Of a stretch of DNA of 64,000 nt, positions 34,200-44,800 are shown in pieces. The notes beneath the pieces were generated by a model, which did no database searches, was not told the DNA's origin, and saw only the letters and a list, made by a program, of their open reading frames with translations. Origin of the DNA: Symbiotaphrina buchneri. Lineage: Eukaryota; Ascomycota; Symbiotaphrinales; Symbiotaphrinaceae. Where the stretch lies: positions 682,001-746,000 of the forward strand of contig BCIG01000008.1 in assembly GCA_001599915.1 (NCBI GenBank). Reading direction: 5' to 3'. Position numbers and translations under genes: made by a program. Every line of letters starts with the position of its first letter. Position 1 is the first letter of the stretch.

Positions 34200-35403
34200 T
34201 AGGGAGGGCATTATATTTGTTTTGTATACTTTCACGCATTTCCATGGGCGGCGTAAAGGGCATTCCAGCAATCATCCCGGTATCGTTATTCTCAGGCATC
34301 GCTAATCAAGAGCATTTCTGGCCTTAGGAGAGTGATGAAGTGGTTGCCAACTTGAAAGCGGTCGGCTTAACTTGATGGAGCGCGACAATGGCTACGCCAT
34401 ATGTTGGCTAAGATCAGTGATACCTTCAGCTACGGGTTTCTCAAATTCAAGCAGATTAATGAGACTTTATGGACCGGAAACTCTTGAAGGCACTGTCGTT
34501 GCTGATGCGCAGTTACTGATGACTATTGATGTTCGTGTACTGCTCATGATGCAGGCTTAGATTAGGTCCTGGTATCCTTATCTATGTCCGATGAGGTCAG
34601 AGTCCATCAAAACCAGGCAGGTTAGGTGTGCATTCAATCTTGTTTTGATTTGTATGATGGTTGAAGTGCACGTTAACAGTGGGAAGATAATGATTGGAAG
34701 CCATAGCCAGCCTACGCGTCAACTGCGTCGGATGATCATTGCTGATACTCCCCCATCCCTTATGGGATCATTGCGACAAATATAGTAGCTGCCTGACCAA
34801 TCAATCGAGTCACATGCTGGAGTGTGTGGCTGACTAACATCGGGATGCTTGGCGTCGTCTCCCGCGCTTGATCGTATCCGGATTCCCTGGTCGCAATCAC
34901 TCACCTCCGCACCCGGTACATCTACCCTCCTTCACCTCTTTAACCCGTTTCACATCATCTTCATCTCCTCCAGGGTCCCTATCATTATGTCGCATCTCCA
35001 TAATATCAATAGATACTGCTAGGCGCTTGTCGTCTAGCTAACGACATCCTTCTCGGAGTAGCCGTCTACGCAGCCAGCCTAGGTCGCGCTCCGCTGATCG
35101 ACAAGTCATACGAGTCTATCCCCTCAAGCTCCGATCGCACATAAGCCGCGTCGCGTCTATCCATCCACCAAAACCTCGACCAGGCAATCAACTGGCGAAG
35201 TTCAAGTCCTAGTTTGCATCGGATACGAGTCTGAGGACGGCCCTTATCGGAATCTCCACAGCAGCTCTCGGTCGAAGCTCACTACAGCTCGTCCTTCGCG
35301 TTTCAGAAGCCTCAGTCTGTTGACAACAAAGAAACGCCTTCCCCCATCTCTTCATCTTCGAACAGTGGTCATTAGCGCCCTCTTGTACTTCCTAAAGACC
35401 ACC
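34200..35403. other. Intergenic region before maf1
   Basis: This 1.2-kb region holds no recognised gene, repeat or RNA. The last ~480 bp before 35404 are rich in CATC/CTCC-type pyrimidine runs and probably form the promoter and leader of maf1. Confidence 0.4.
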
Positions 35404-36510
35404 ATGAAGGTACGCGCGTCACTCCATCCTATCCGCAGTGTCAGCACCGACAGCTGCCTAATGACGAAATGAAAGCTGACTTGATGATAGTACCTTCCAC
35501 TCCGTGATTTTGAGGACGTTACTAACGCTCTCAATTTCGACACCGCCGACTGTCATGTTATCGGTGGATGCGATCTCTATACTACCAAAGCCGCTGGCGG
35601 AGATAAGAAACTCTATAAAACCATTGAGCAATCTCTTGAATCTCAATATGAGTCCCTCCTTAGGCTTTCGGCATCTCTTTCACCACCTCACGCATCCTCT
35701 GCGGCTTCATCCTTGAATCTTTCCAGGTCAAGTCCGTTTGGTCCGCTCAGTCAGATCTCAAGTCGTCGGACGTTCGCCTATCTTATCGCGACACTAAACG
35801 CGAGTCATCCTGATTATGACTTTTCCCATATCCTTCGTCCTACCGATTTCCGACGCGAAAAGAGTCTGAAGACGGTGATGAACACTTTGGATACGACTCT
35901 TTACAACCTGCGACCTAGACCTTTGGTGAGTTCTTTGGAAGTCCCATCTCGTTGGTCTGCCAGTACCGCTCCACAAGTTCCTGGGGAAACCCAGATCTGG
36001 GGTCCCCGCATGTGGGCCATCATCGATAAAGAGATGACTCTTAAGGATTGCAGCATCTATTGCTACTCTCCTGAAGAAGACCCGTACGATGGTGAAGAAG
36101 GAGCTATCTGGAGCTTCAATTATTTCTTCTTCAACAAAACCCGAAAGAGGGTTTGTTACATCTACCTCCGTGGTCTGTCCGTCATGAGCCATAGCCCTGT
36201 GCAGCGGACTCCCATGTCGTCCAAGCGCAATGCCTGGAGCGCGCTTAAGGATGGGGACATTGGAGCCAGTAAGAGGGCTAAATATTGGCTTGGTGACCGT
36301 GCAAATGGTGAAGACGTTCAAGGGGTTTGGGGTGAAGATGATGATGATCTCACAACCGCCTGGGAAGTCGAAGAAGACCTAGCACTAGAGGGGCATGACT
36401 GCGCGTATGATGACGTCGAGGATGATGATGACGACGATGACATTCGTTATCTATCGAAGAGCACAGTCAGAGGCTCGAGCGAGGAAGTCGCGGGCCGTAT
36501 GGAGATTTGA
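35404..36510 (+). CDS. maf1: Maf1, repressor of RNA polymerase III
   Basis: Nucleo-cytoplasmic repressor that binds RNA polymerase III under nutrient or stress signals, 341 residues. Exon 1 is only six coding bases (ATG AAG, 35404-35409). After an 81-nt intron, exon 2 runs 35491-36510. The spliced start is MKYLPLRDFEDVTNAL, then FDTADCHVIGGCDLYTTKAAGGDKKLYKTIEQ (the A box). SSPFGPLSQISSRRTFAYLIATLN and YDFSHILRPTDFRRE follow. The C box is IWSFNYFFFNKTRKRVCYIYL. The segment between the A box and RSSPFG is Ser-rich and fits the usual phospho-regulated linker. The C-terminal 80 residues are very acidic (runs of Asp), typical of fungal Maf1. Confidence 0.95.
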
Positions 36511-37146
36511 TTGCCTTCAAGAACAGGATTCTTTTTTTTTCGTTGCTTGTTAATACTGGCTGGAGTTTCTAGGTCGGGAGAGCGACCTGGCTGCTACCAA
36601 TGATACCACGCGTGTCTTTTTCGGGTATTGTACGACAACTGGCGTTCTTTGGCAGTATACGGTCGGCTGGATAGCTGGATGGCGTTGATCTCCTGTCTGT
36701 GAGAGGGACTGCAGGTAATATCAAGGGCTTATCAAAAGGCTGGACCCTTGTTCGTGTAAGTTGCTGAGCCAGCAATAATAGCATATCGACATTTCAATGT
36801 CCTTCAATGTCCTCTGTCTGTGAACACGTAGTAAAGCCGGTGGGAGAGGTTTGCTCCAGAAGAATCTTACATTCGTATTGAAGTTGCACGTCAAACGCAA
36901 GCCCTGGAAGTAAGAGCACAGGTGACACCTGACAAATGTGTCTCAGCTCTAAAGCGTCGAATATCCAGGTCAATCCGCAATCTACTGTCAACAGATATTG
37001 AAGGGACTCGATCCCAAAAGAGGCCAATATATATCCCGACGCCCAGTCGCATTTGATCTGAATCCATTACACCGAAAATGTCTGACAGATCCCAGTATGC
37101 GCCGTCCACTCCCTATTCTTACACACCATCCATCCTTGATCCTTGA
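36511..37146. other. Intergenic region between maf1 and the 37.1-kb gene
   Basis: This 636-bp convergent region carries the 3' ends of both neighbours. A run of nine T starts near 36531, about 20 bp after the maf1 stop. No gene was recognised. Confidence 0.4.
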
Positions 37147-37650
37147 TCAATGATCAGCCGTCCCATTAATTGCTATATCCTCTCCGTTGTTGTTCGCCTC
37201 AGTATCCATCCGATCTGTCTTCTCTTCGGGTCTACCAAGTAGCTCGAGCACCGCAACCCTAGCTTCCGGGATCCTGCCTCCTGGGCCCGCCACCGCCGTC
37301 GCAACCAGTACACCGGCCTGTTGTGCCTCCGCATCACCCTCCTCAGCTCCCAGATCCCCTTGGCTTTCCGTCAACCAGCCACTATGTTCGCCGAGACTCT
37401 CCACCGTCTCGGTATAGCCCCGGCATCTCTGGACTAGACAGTGGTCTTGGGAAGTCTGCGCGGTGATCTGCTGCGGGGGTCCGTAGCCCAGCCGCGAGAG
37501 GCTGTCGACTGTGGAGAGGAATGTGGCATGTAGCTCTGCGAGGGCGGTGATCGTATCTTCGTCCGTCGAGCTGCTGAGATAGACGTGCCCGGTGGGATCA
37601 CTGACGTAGAGGGAGAGGGAGGGGTGGGCGGAGAGGATTGATTCGTCCAT
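37147..37650 (-). CDS. Uncharacterised small fungal protein (possible roadblock-like fold)
   Basis: Intronless 167-codon frame starting at an ATG (37650). The protein begins MDESILSAHPSLSLYVSDPTGHVYLSS, has two short hydrophobic strand-like segments (VAVLELLG, GVLVATAVAG), and ends in a polar acidic tail. There is no signal peptide, membrane segment or catalytic motif. The pattern of an N-terminal helix followed by alternating strands reminds me of roadblock/LAMTOR5-type scaffold subunits, but that is only a guess. It is convergent with maf1 and transcribed away from erv41. GC content is high for the region, consistent with real coding sequence. Confidence 0.5.
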   Translation of the reverse strand: MDESILSAHPSLSLYVSDPTGHVYLSSSTDEDTITALAELHATFLSTVDSLSRLGYGPPQQITAQTSQDHCLVQRCRGYTETVESLGEHSGWLTESQGDLGAEEGDAEAQQAGVLVATAVAGPGGRIPEARVAVLELLGRPEEKTDRMDTEANNNGEDIAINGTADH

Positions 37651-38017
37651 TATTGAGGATGTATGGAGATGACAGGTTTGACGCTGCTCAGAAGAGCTGT
37701 TTTGCAGTTAATTCATGCAGGGCCGAGGCATTGAAACAGCCGAAGGTACAATAGGATGCTGGAGTGACAGTTCCCTGAGGTCGCAGAGCTCCGTCGAAAT
37801 CTAGATAGGGCCGTGCACGGACCCCTCGGAGGTGCAGCCGCGCATTCACTCACGCAAGCTGTTCTTTCGAGATGCTGGGGGCCTGTGATGATACATCGAG
37901 CTCAGGCTCAAGGAACACCACTTTTTCTATGAATTAACACGTTCTTTGACTCGATAATATCCATTGATGCTACGACTGTATGTTTCGTTGCAGCCGATAT
38001 AGCATTGGTCTGCAGCC

Positions 38018-39271
38018 ATGAACGGGTTCGCGGATCATGGCCTGGACGAGTCGAGCTTCGGCGAGAAGACGGGCGGCCTGAGATCTTTCGATGCATTCCG
38101 TAAGTTCTTGGATTTCTACCGTTGTCCTTTTCACCGGATGACTGGAATACATCTTCCTTCTGCCGGAGATGGTCAATGCTGACTTTTTCAAGCTAAAACC
38201 AAAACCACCTACGTGACACGCTCATCCCGCGGAGGGCAATGGACCGTCATACTCCTCTTCACATGCTTTCTACTCTCCCTATCGGAATTACGGCATTGGT
38301 ACCGTGGCCAATCGACTCACCATTTCAGTGTTGAAAAGGGTGTCTCGCATGAGCTGCAGATCAACCTCGATATCGTTGTGCCGATGAAATGCCACGATCT
38401 AAATATCAACGTGCAAGATGCGTCTGGTGATCGCATATTAGCTGGCGACCTCTTGAAGAGGGATCCTACGAATTGGAAGCAGTGGGTGGACGCCAAGGGC
38501 GTGCATAGGTTGGGAAATGAGGGGCGCGGATTGGAGATGGAGGATGATTCCGTCGCAGATGTCATGGGTAAGACAGGAAAGAGGAAATTCGCAAAGATGC
38601 CGAGGCTACGAGGGCAAAGTGATAGTTGTAGGATATGGGGATCAATCGAGGGAAACAAAGTGCAGGGAGACTTCCACATTACGGCAAGGGGCCATGGATA
38701 CATGGAATTCGGAGAGCATTTGGATCACAAAGGTGTGTCCTCTCGTCGCACTGGCAATTGAGCATTGCTGACATCGACCCCAGAATTCAACTTCTCCCAC
38801 ATCATCAACGAGCTCTCCTTCGGCCCTTTCTATCCATCTCTTCTCAATCCTCTCGACCGCACCATCGCCACGACACCAAATCACTTCCACAAATTTCAAT
38901 ACTATCTCTCCGTCGTTCCTACGATTTATACACGGTCATCGAGCGCGGATCCTCTTTCGTCTCCAGACACCATCATCACGAATCAATACGCCGTCACAGA
39001 ACAATCGCACATGGTCGGGGAAAGTGCTGTGCCAGGCATCTTCTTCAAGTTCGATATCGAGCCGATCTTGTTGACGGTGGCAGAGGAGCGGGGAGGATTT
39101 CTGGCGTTGCTGGTCAGGATTGTAAATGTGGTAAGTGGCGTGCTGGTTGCGGGCGGCTGGTGCTATCAGTTGGTGGATTGGGCGGGAGAGGTGTTGGGGA
39201 AGAGAAGTAGGAGGAGGAGTGAGGGAGTATTGCATGGCAGGGTTGCTACGGTTGAGGATGAAGATGAATGA
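38018..39271 (+). CDS. erv41: Erv41-like ER-Golgi vesicle protein
   Basis: Membrane protein of COPII vesicles that works with Erv46 in ER-Golgi retrieval, 369 residues. The exons are 38018-38099, 38193-38732 and 38784-39271. Splicing gives FDAFPKTKTTYVTRSSRGGQWTV, the conserved cytosolic N-terminus. The first membrane segment follows (VILLFTCFLLSLSEL), then the lumenal domain. Lumenal landmarks are LQINLDIVVPMKCHDLNINVQDASGDR, GDFHITARGHGY and EFNFSHIINELSFGPFYPSLLNPLD. The second membrane segment is near the C-terminus (LLVRIVNVVSGVLVAGGW), with a short basic and acidic tail (GKRSRRRSEG, VEDEDE). The long lumenal domain and two terminal membrane spans are the family layout. Confidence 0.94.
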
Positions 39272-40837
39272 TGTTTCTTATGCATCTAAGGAGTTGATTA
39301 TCTGGGGATTTACTGCAATTAAAATGTCCAATTTGAGCCAATCTGGAGATCGAGAGGAGGCTCGAGTCTAGTCACAAGCCTGGCGAGCTGGACATTATTT
39401 TGTCAAGAGTCCACGGCATTTCGTAGTTGTATGATTTCGTAGGTTGAGAATACAATGATCCTCATGTCCAGAGATGGCTGTCCCACTGAAATGGACACGG
39501 GTCGAAAATTCAGATGTTGCGCCGTGTTAGAACGGCCATCCAGGCGTAGAGCGTTGGCAATTCACCGAGGTACTGCCCCCTTCCCGTCAGGTTACCCTCC
39601 GCGAGATCCGAGTATATAACCCCTCCACTTCTTGCTGTCACTCCCTCCTTATCCTTTCAGGTTGTAATTCAGGGTTCGTCTCTAAGCGGCTCTCGATTCA
39701 ACCTTGCAACTTCGGTTGCACCCCAGGGTTCGTCATTAAGCGGCTCTCAAATCATCTCTGCGACTTCGGTCGTCTCATGGGTTCGTCTTTAAGCGGCTCT
39801 TCAGCCAATTCAATGAAGATCTCCTACACTACTCATGCACAGGAGTTGTACATGGGCAGCATCTGCATAAGTTCTATGCATGTTGGTCAAGCCTTCTGCC
39901 GATGATGATAATAGTCCTGACTGATGTGCAGTCACCATGATGGCTGACTGCTTTGCATGACTTTCTGAGGCAAGTTGACTCCGGCCACACTCCTAGGGTT
40001 CGTCCACGAGCGGCCCTCAATTCATCTTTTGCAACTTCGGTTGTACCCCCAGGGTTCGTTCACCAGCGGCCCTTCAACTATTAGTAAAGATCTGAGCCTG
40101 GCTCCCTCTCCTGCAGTTCTCATGCTTAGGAGTTGTATATGGGCAGCATCTGCATAAGTCCCGTGCGTTGGTCAAGCCTTTGCCGATGATGATACGATCT
40201 CGCCGATGTGCACTCACCTTCATGAGTGAGCGCTCTGCACGAGTTTCTGAGGCAAGTCCGAACTGGGGGAATAGTCAAAGAGTAATGTTTGAGCCTTCAT
40301 TCGCCGATGATGATCAAGTTCCGCTGATGTCCAGTCACCTTCATGAGTGCTTTGCAAAAGACGATCTGAGGCAAATCCGAACTGGGGGTTCTTTCTGCGA
40401 TAATGACGAAGACCTTAACCAATGTGGGCAATGATTATTTCCTGCTCTCAGCCAGCGCTTGCACAGTCGAGTAGTCTAGCTTGAGCAATTTCTGAGCCCA
40501 CTGGCATCTTCACAAGTCAGCACCAGATAGCTTAGTTTACAGTTGAGATATAAAATGAGATACAGTTGCGTACATCCCATGAGCCCTCTATTCCCCACTC
40601 TTTCTCTCCATCTGCTTCCAGCGTGGCCTCCTCCATATCTCTCCTCGACACCTCGGACATCCCCTCCACACGTTGAGTGGGACTGACTGCGGCCAAGGCT
40701 GCACCTCGTCAGGTATGCGGTCCTCCGTGATCATCACCGAACCCGATCTACCAAGGTCAATACAGGCCGGGTACGCTTCATGCCTGGTATCATGCCAATT
40801 ATGTTCGCATCACTCCATGACCAACTGCTATCATATT
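39272..40837. other. Gene-free region with tandem repeats
   Basis: No gene was recognised in this 1.6 kb. The middle (39660-40410) is built of diverged tandem duplications carrying GGTTCGTC...GCGGCTCTC motifs, annotated separately. The segments 39272-39659 and 40411-40837 contain the 3' ends of erv41 and rrp46 and nothing else I can support. Confidence 0.5.
39660..40410 (+). repeat. Diverged ~300-bp tandem duplications with an embedded GGTTCGTC/GCGGCTCTC motif
   Basis: A short motif AGGGTTCGTCTCTAAGCGGC plus TCTC starts at 39671, 39725, 39779, 39995 and 40051 (spacing 54, 54, 216 and 56). Between and after the motif blocks, a longer segment recurs at 39835-39985, 40118-40268 and, partly, 40295-40400. 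Its landmarks are GGAGTTGTA(C/T)ATGGGCAGCATCTGC, GCCGATGATGAT and CTGAGGCAA. The order is that of two full tandem copies plus a fragment. The motif reappears inverted at 58.5 kb. Confidence 0.88.
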
Positions 40838-41689
40838 TCAAGTCTCCTGCTTCCATTGCTGCGTTTCTGCGACGCGCTGTTGGACAACGCTACGCACAAA
40901 GTCGTGCAACGTCTTGTCGTCAGTCTCCATTGCTTCATCACCCTCTGCAACACCCGCATTGCAACATCTCCGCTTGGCAGCATCAAAGATCTGCTCCCAT
41001 ACGTCCAGCGTGAAATTGCCTTCACTCTCCACTACCAGGAGGTCGCCTTGCGAAGAGAATGCCAGGACGTGAAGAGACGACGCTCGTCGAAGTTGCTTTA
41101 CGCTTGGGTCTAGAAGGAGCTCGCCGGAATCGCTGATGGCGATCAGAGTGGAGGTTAGAGTCATGGCGAGAGGGATCGATGCGGAGAGGAGCGCCAAGAT
41201 GGACGTCTGAAGAAGGGCCGGAAGCAACGCGAGGTTCTGCATTCGTTAGAGATGCGCAGCAAGGCATCCAGGCACACTCACCGAAGATGCCTGCTCCAGC
41301 TTATGTGTCGTCCCATCTTCCTCCGGCGTAGCAGTTACTTGCAGTGTGACCTGTATCAGAGTTCTCGGATGATACTGAACCAGAATGACATGGCGGAGAG
41401 TGGATTCCAGGATTGACTCGAGATGGCGCTCACGAACATCTAACAAGGTCAGATAATTGACTGTCCAGTCATTGTCTCACATACTTCCTACACCCACAGC
41501 AGGCCGCACCACGACATCAATGGCTGCTTCCTCGGGCAGCTCATCGCGCCGTTGCACATCCACTGGTCCGTTGACGCCGCCAATGATGCTGTATTCATTT
41601 TGCGAATATGTTGCAGAGCCATCCGCACGGTGCAGATGCGATAGAATCGCGGAGGGCGGGTGTGGAACGGTCATCTTTGGAATGCTCAT
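40838..41689 (-). CDS. rrp46: Exosome subunit Rrp46 (RNase PH fold)
   Basis: Core ring subunit of the RNA exosome, acting in nuclear and cytoplasmic RNA processing and decay, 253 residues. The exons are 41689-41485, 41439-41282 and 41236-40838, with two 45-nt introns. The spliced protein begins with a short leader, then SHLHRADGSATYSQNEYSIIGGVNGPVDVQRRDELPEEA. VRPAVGVGNVRERHLESILES comes across the first intron, then RTLIQVTLQVT. The later part (LLPALLQTSILALLSASIPLAMTLTSTLIAI, VLAFSSQGDLLVVESEGNF) matches the RNase PH C-terminal half. As in eukaryotic ring subunits, no catalytic centre is expected. It is divergent from the PP2A activator gene with 233 bp between starts. Confidence 0.9.
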
Positions 41690-41922
41690 TGCGGTTTGAA
41701 GATTATTTTGGGTTGGAGTCGAAGATGTTGATTGAATGCGGCAAGTTCCGTTAGTGCTGTCATCGAACATATGATTAGGGAACCCCTCCTTCTCGCCATC
41801 ATCTGTCATTAATCTGTCGACACTGCTCAGGAGATGCTAACAGGTTCCTTTTAAACAGCTCAAGCATACTCCTTTCAGGTCTGAATTTTCCGGACTGCAA
41901 CAGATCTTAGCTCCTTGCGAAC
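41690..41922. promoter_or_regulatory. Bidirectional promoter region, rrp46 / PP2A activator
   Basis: These 233 bp separate divergent start codons and must hold both promoters and leaders. I see no clear TATA box on either side. Confidence 0.55.
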
Positions 41923-43239
41923 ATGCCCTCCGCGACTGAGAAGGCCATCCATCCTCTGCCGGACTCCGCCATACCAAGCAAACCACCGGATCTATCAGAC
42001 AAGCTTCCCCGTCTGACACCTCGAAGAAAGCAAGCTTCTTCACCTCAAAATAATCCATTACCAGTACCAGAAACGCCTCCACTTCCGCCTCCTCCAGAGC
42101 TATCCGAGATCACCTTTCAGACGCCTAGGCGACGGATCCTCTCTCCAAGAGACCATGACCTCTTCCGACAGTCTCCTACATACGACCTCATCCTCGCCTT
42201 CGTCTTCCATCTGTCAGAGTCTGTCCGAGACAAGCCAGTCTCCTCGATCAAAGACTCTGACGTCGATGCATCTCCCACCATCAAACAGATCCTCTCCATA
42301 CTCTCGCAAGTTGACGACCTCATAACTGCCAACCCGCCTGAAGATCAGGGCGGTTCTCGCTTTGGCAACCCCGCCTTCCGCTCATTTTTCGATGCCGTTG
42401 AAGCTGCGAACCCACGACTACACTCCTCCCTTCTCGATACGAAACTCTCCAACGCTGCACCCGAACTCACTACATACTTTCTGCACTCATTTGGTAGCCG
42501 CACACGGATAGACTATGGCTCAGGCCACGAGCTCAACTTCATCATCTGGCTACTCTGCCTTAACCGGTTGGGATTGTTACCACCATCCACATTTCCGATC
42601 CTGGTCCTCCGAGTCTTCACAGCCTACCTGAGCCTCATGCGGAAACTGCAACAAACATACTACCTCGAGCCTGCCGGGTCACACGGTGTCTGGGGTCTGG
42701 ACGATTACCAGTTCATGCCCTTCCTGTTCGGCGCGTCACAGCTGCTGCACCATCCCTATATTCGGCCGAAGAGTATACACCAGGCCTTGACTCTTGAGGA
42801 GTTTGGGAAAGACTACTTGTATCTAAACCAGGTGGCATTCATCAACAGCGTCAAGAATGTCGAGGGTCTTCGATGGCATAGTCCCATGCTAGATGACATT
42901 TCCGCGGCCAAAAGCTGGGAGAAAGTCGAAAATGGCATGCGGAGGATGTTTGTCAACGAGGTGTTGGGCAAGCTTCCTGTCATGCAGCATTTCTTGTTTG
43001 GAGGCTTGGTTCCTGCTACGGAGGGCATGACGGATAGAGAAGATGCGGATGCCGATGCGGAGTTGGATGAAACGAACGGTCCCGAGGGTGTGGTCATGCA
43101 GGACGGCATGAAGCACGTCCATCAGCACAGTTCATGGGGTGACTGTTGCGGTATCAAAGTCCCCGGGAGCATTGGCGCAGCGCAAGAGATGAAGAAAAGG
43201 GTGGGCGGAGAAGAATTCCGCCGGGTGCCATTCGATTAG
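41923..43239 (+). CDS. PP2A activator PTPA (peptidyl-prolyl isomerase, Rrd1/Rrd2 family)
   Basis: Intronless gene for 438 residues. The Pro-rich N-terminus (PETPPLPPPPELSEITFQTPRRRILSPRDHDLF) leads into the all-helical PTPA fold. Landmarks are FGNPAFRSFFD, LTTYFLHSFGSRTRIDYGSGHELNFIIWLLCL, YYLEPAGSHGVWGLDDYQFMPFLFGASQL, and WEKVENGMRRMFVNEVLGKLPVMQHFLFG. The conserved tail is SSWGDCCGIKVPGSIGAA. GSGHE and the WGLDDY segment form the ATP/peptide-binding cleft in this family. It helps activate and assemble PP2A-type phosphatases. Rrd1 and Rrd2 cannot be told apart with confidence here. Confidence 0.94.
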   Translation: MPSATEKAIHPLPDSAIPSKPPDLSDKLPRLTPRRKQASSPQNNPLPVPETPPLPPPPELSEITFQTPRRRILSPRDHDLFRQSPTYDLILAFVFHLSESVRDKPVSSIKDSDVDASPTIKQILSILSQVDDLITANPPEDQGGSRFGNPAFRSFFDAVEAANPRLHSSLLDTKLSNAAPELTTYFLHSFGSRTRIDYGSGHELNFIIWLLCLNRLGLLPPSTFPILVLRVFTAYLSLMRKLQQTYYLEPAGSHGVWGLDDYQFMPFLFGASQLLHHPYIRPKSIHQALTLEEFGKDYLYLNQVAFINSVKNVEGLRWHSPMLDDISAAKSWEKVENGMRRMFVNEVLGKLPVMQHFLFGGLVPATEGMTDREDADADAELDETNGPEGVVMQDGMKHVHQHSSWGDCCGIKVPGSIGAAQEMKKRVGGEEFRRVPFD

Positions 43240-43400
43240 CCGTAAAGAATACCGCTCAGCAGCATCATGTGAGGAAATGTACCAGATACCCAATGCCAAA
43301 AGCAATCTCCATCAACGCCTTGGCTCGAGAATATGATCATCAAAATGCCATGCTATACCTTGCTTGTACTGAAATGCTCCATGCTCTTGCGTCATCCCTA

Positions 43401-44039
43401 TCAACCCCTCCACCTCTCTTCGCCCGTATAATATCTCACCAGACTCTCTGCGCCCACGAGATCGCCCTGCCGCAACAGCGCTGCCACATCCACATTCAAC
43501 GGGCTATCCACGCCGGGGTCTGTAAGAAGCATGTGTATGGCATTGAGGGTCTGCGCGATGGAATATGCAGGTGTCCAGGCGGATTTGAGGAGGTCGAGGC
43601 AGATTTCTCCGCTCTGTTCGCCCATCACAAGTTAGATCTCTGAACTCTCGAGAGCGGGGCGGAGGAGTCGAGACGTACCTTGAAATTGACGTTCGGGTGG
43701 CAGATGCGTGTCAGGAATCGTACATCTGGCGGCGCCATGGGGTAGCTCTCGGGTATTCTGATGTCGAGCTCCCAAAGCCCACCTGGTCCTTTGCAATCAG
43801 CCACACTTGTTCGAGAGATCTTACTCGTCCGCACCTCCGCTGACAGAGGCTCTGGAAGTAGTATTTTGGGGGATTTTACCTTCATAAGCCGTCCCGGGGA
43901 CACCCTGCATCACGGCCCGCCAATGTAGGAGCTGGTCGTCAGCAACGGGGCCAAGGTGCAGCAGGGCTGGGTTCGGGTCTTGTGCGTAGGCTTGCAGCTC
44001 GTTGAGGAGGCGCTTGGAGGCTTGTGCTGAGGACGACAT
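43401..44039 (-). CDS. pex4: Pex4, peroxisomal ubiquitin-conjugating enzyme
   Basis: E2 enzyme that ubiquitinates the import receptor Pex5 at the peroxisome membrane (with Pex22 as anchor), 160 residues. The exons are 44039-43880, 43788-43679 and 43613-43401, with introns of 91 and 65 nt. After splicing the core reads WRAVMQGVPGTAYEGPGGLWELDI, IPESYPMAPPDVRFLTRICHPNVNF, and SGEICLDLLKSAWTPAYSI. These give the HPN motif and the catalytic cysteine (~residue 95). It continues LTDPGVDSPLNVDVAALLRQGD and ends VRYYTGEERW. The short length and the GDLVGAESLVRYYT tail favour Pex4 over other E2s. It is convergent with the PP2A activator gene (161 bp apart). Confidence 0.93.
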
Positions 44040-44605
44040 GCTTGGAAACTGAAGGAGAGACAACTGATTGGAGGACAGAAGGATAGGATAGGGGAGGCCC
44101 AGATGGGCAGGCAGTGTGCACTGCGTAGGTGGGTGAGTGCGGCTGTAGGAAGCTTCGTGTTTGCTGGCGGATGATGTGATGTCGATCTTTGTGGGGTAGA
44201 TTGGGGGTTTGGCACGAGCCGAAGCTGTTGGGCCTCAGCGTCGGGCCGATGCCGAGGTTTGAGTTTCTCAAAAGACTCCAAGGCAAGGTCGAGTCTGAAC
44301 TGTGGCGACTAGCTCGCGAACACATTCAGCAAGAAGCCATCATTCGGTGACAATTCACTATGGCCAGGACCTCCGTCAACTCATGGCATCTTCTATCATG
44401 CTTCGCTGATGACATGGCGACGGCAATTTGAGGTGCAGCAGCGCAGCCGGATTCCTTGAGCCTCCCCCGGCGCTGAAGCGGCAAAAGAAGCCTGCATTTT
44501 CGTGATATTCGATGAACTCGTCGTCACGCGCGCTGTCAGCCGGGAAGTAAGAACATATATCACTTAAGATGTATTTCTTTTCATGGCATCTGCCCGAGTG
44601 TAGGG
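44040..44605. other. Upstream region of pex4
   Basis: No gene was recognised. Open frames on the minus strand (43910-44281, 43939-44325) are alternative frames overlapping the pex4 first exon and its leader. This is the left boundary of the gene-poor right third of the window. Confidence 0.4.
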
Positions 44606-44800
44606 GAGTGGCACCTCTACTGGCTAGGAGCAGTGCTTTTGGTCGCCAGTATAGCTTGGGCTTGGGCTGGCGGTGGTCTAGGAAGCCATAAATGGCGACT
44701 ATTGGCACGGATTATCCAAGGTGTTGCCCTTGCTCCTTTTGAAGCCCTCGTTTATGGAGATCCAGGCATTTCCTACCTCCTTCATCTGGATCAACTCCCA
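44606..44800 (+). pseudogene. Remnant of an MFS transporter
   Basis: The frame reads WHLYWLGAVLLVASIAWAWAGGG, a membrane helix, then KWRLLARIIQGVALAPFEALV. The block ARxxQGxxxAPFEALV is a recognisable MFS drug/allantoate-type transporter segment at the end of helix 4 and start of helix 5. Homology fades after about 44755 (YGDPGISYLLHLDQLP has no MFS continuity), and no further helices follow in any frame within reason. I therefore call a short fossil fragment. Confidence 0.5.

Noticed and set aside
37970-38191. Small minus-strand protein rich in Arg/Glu
   Set aside because: It is antisense to the well-supported first exon and intron of erv41.
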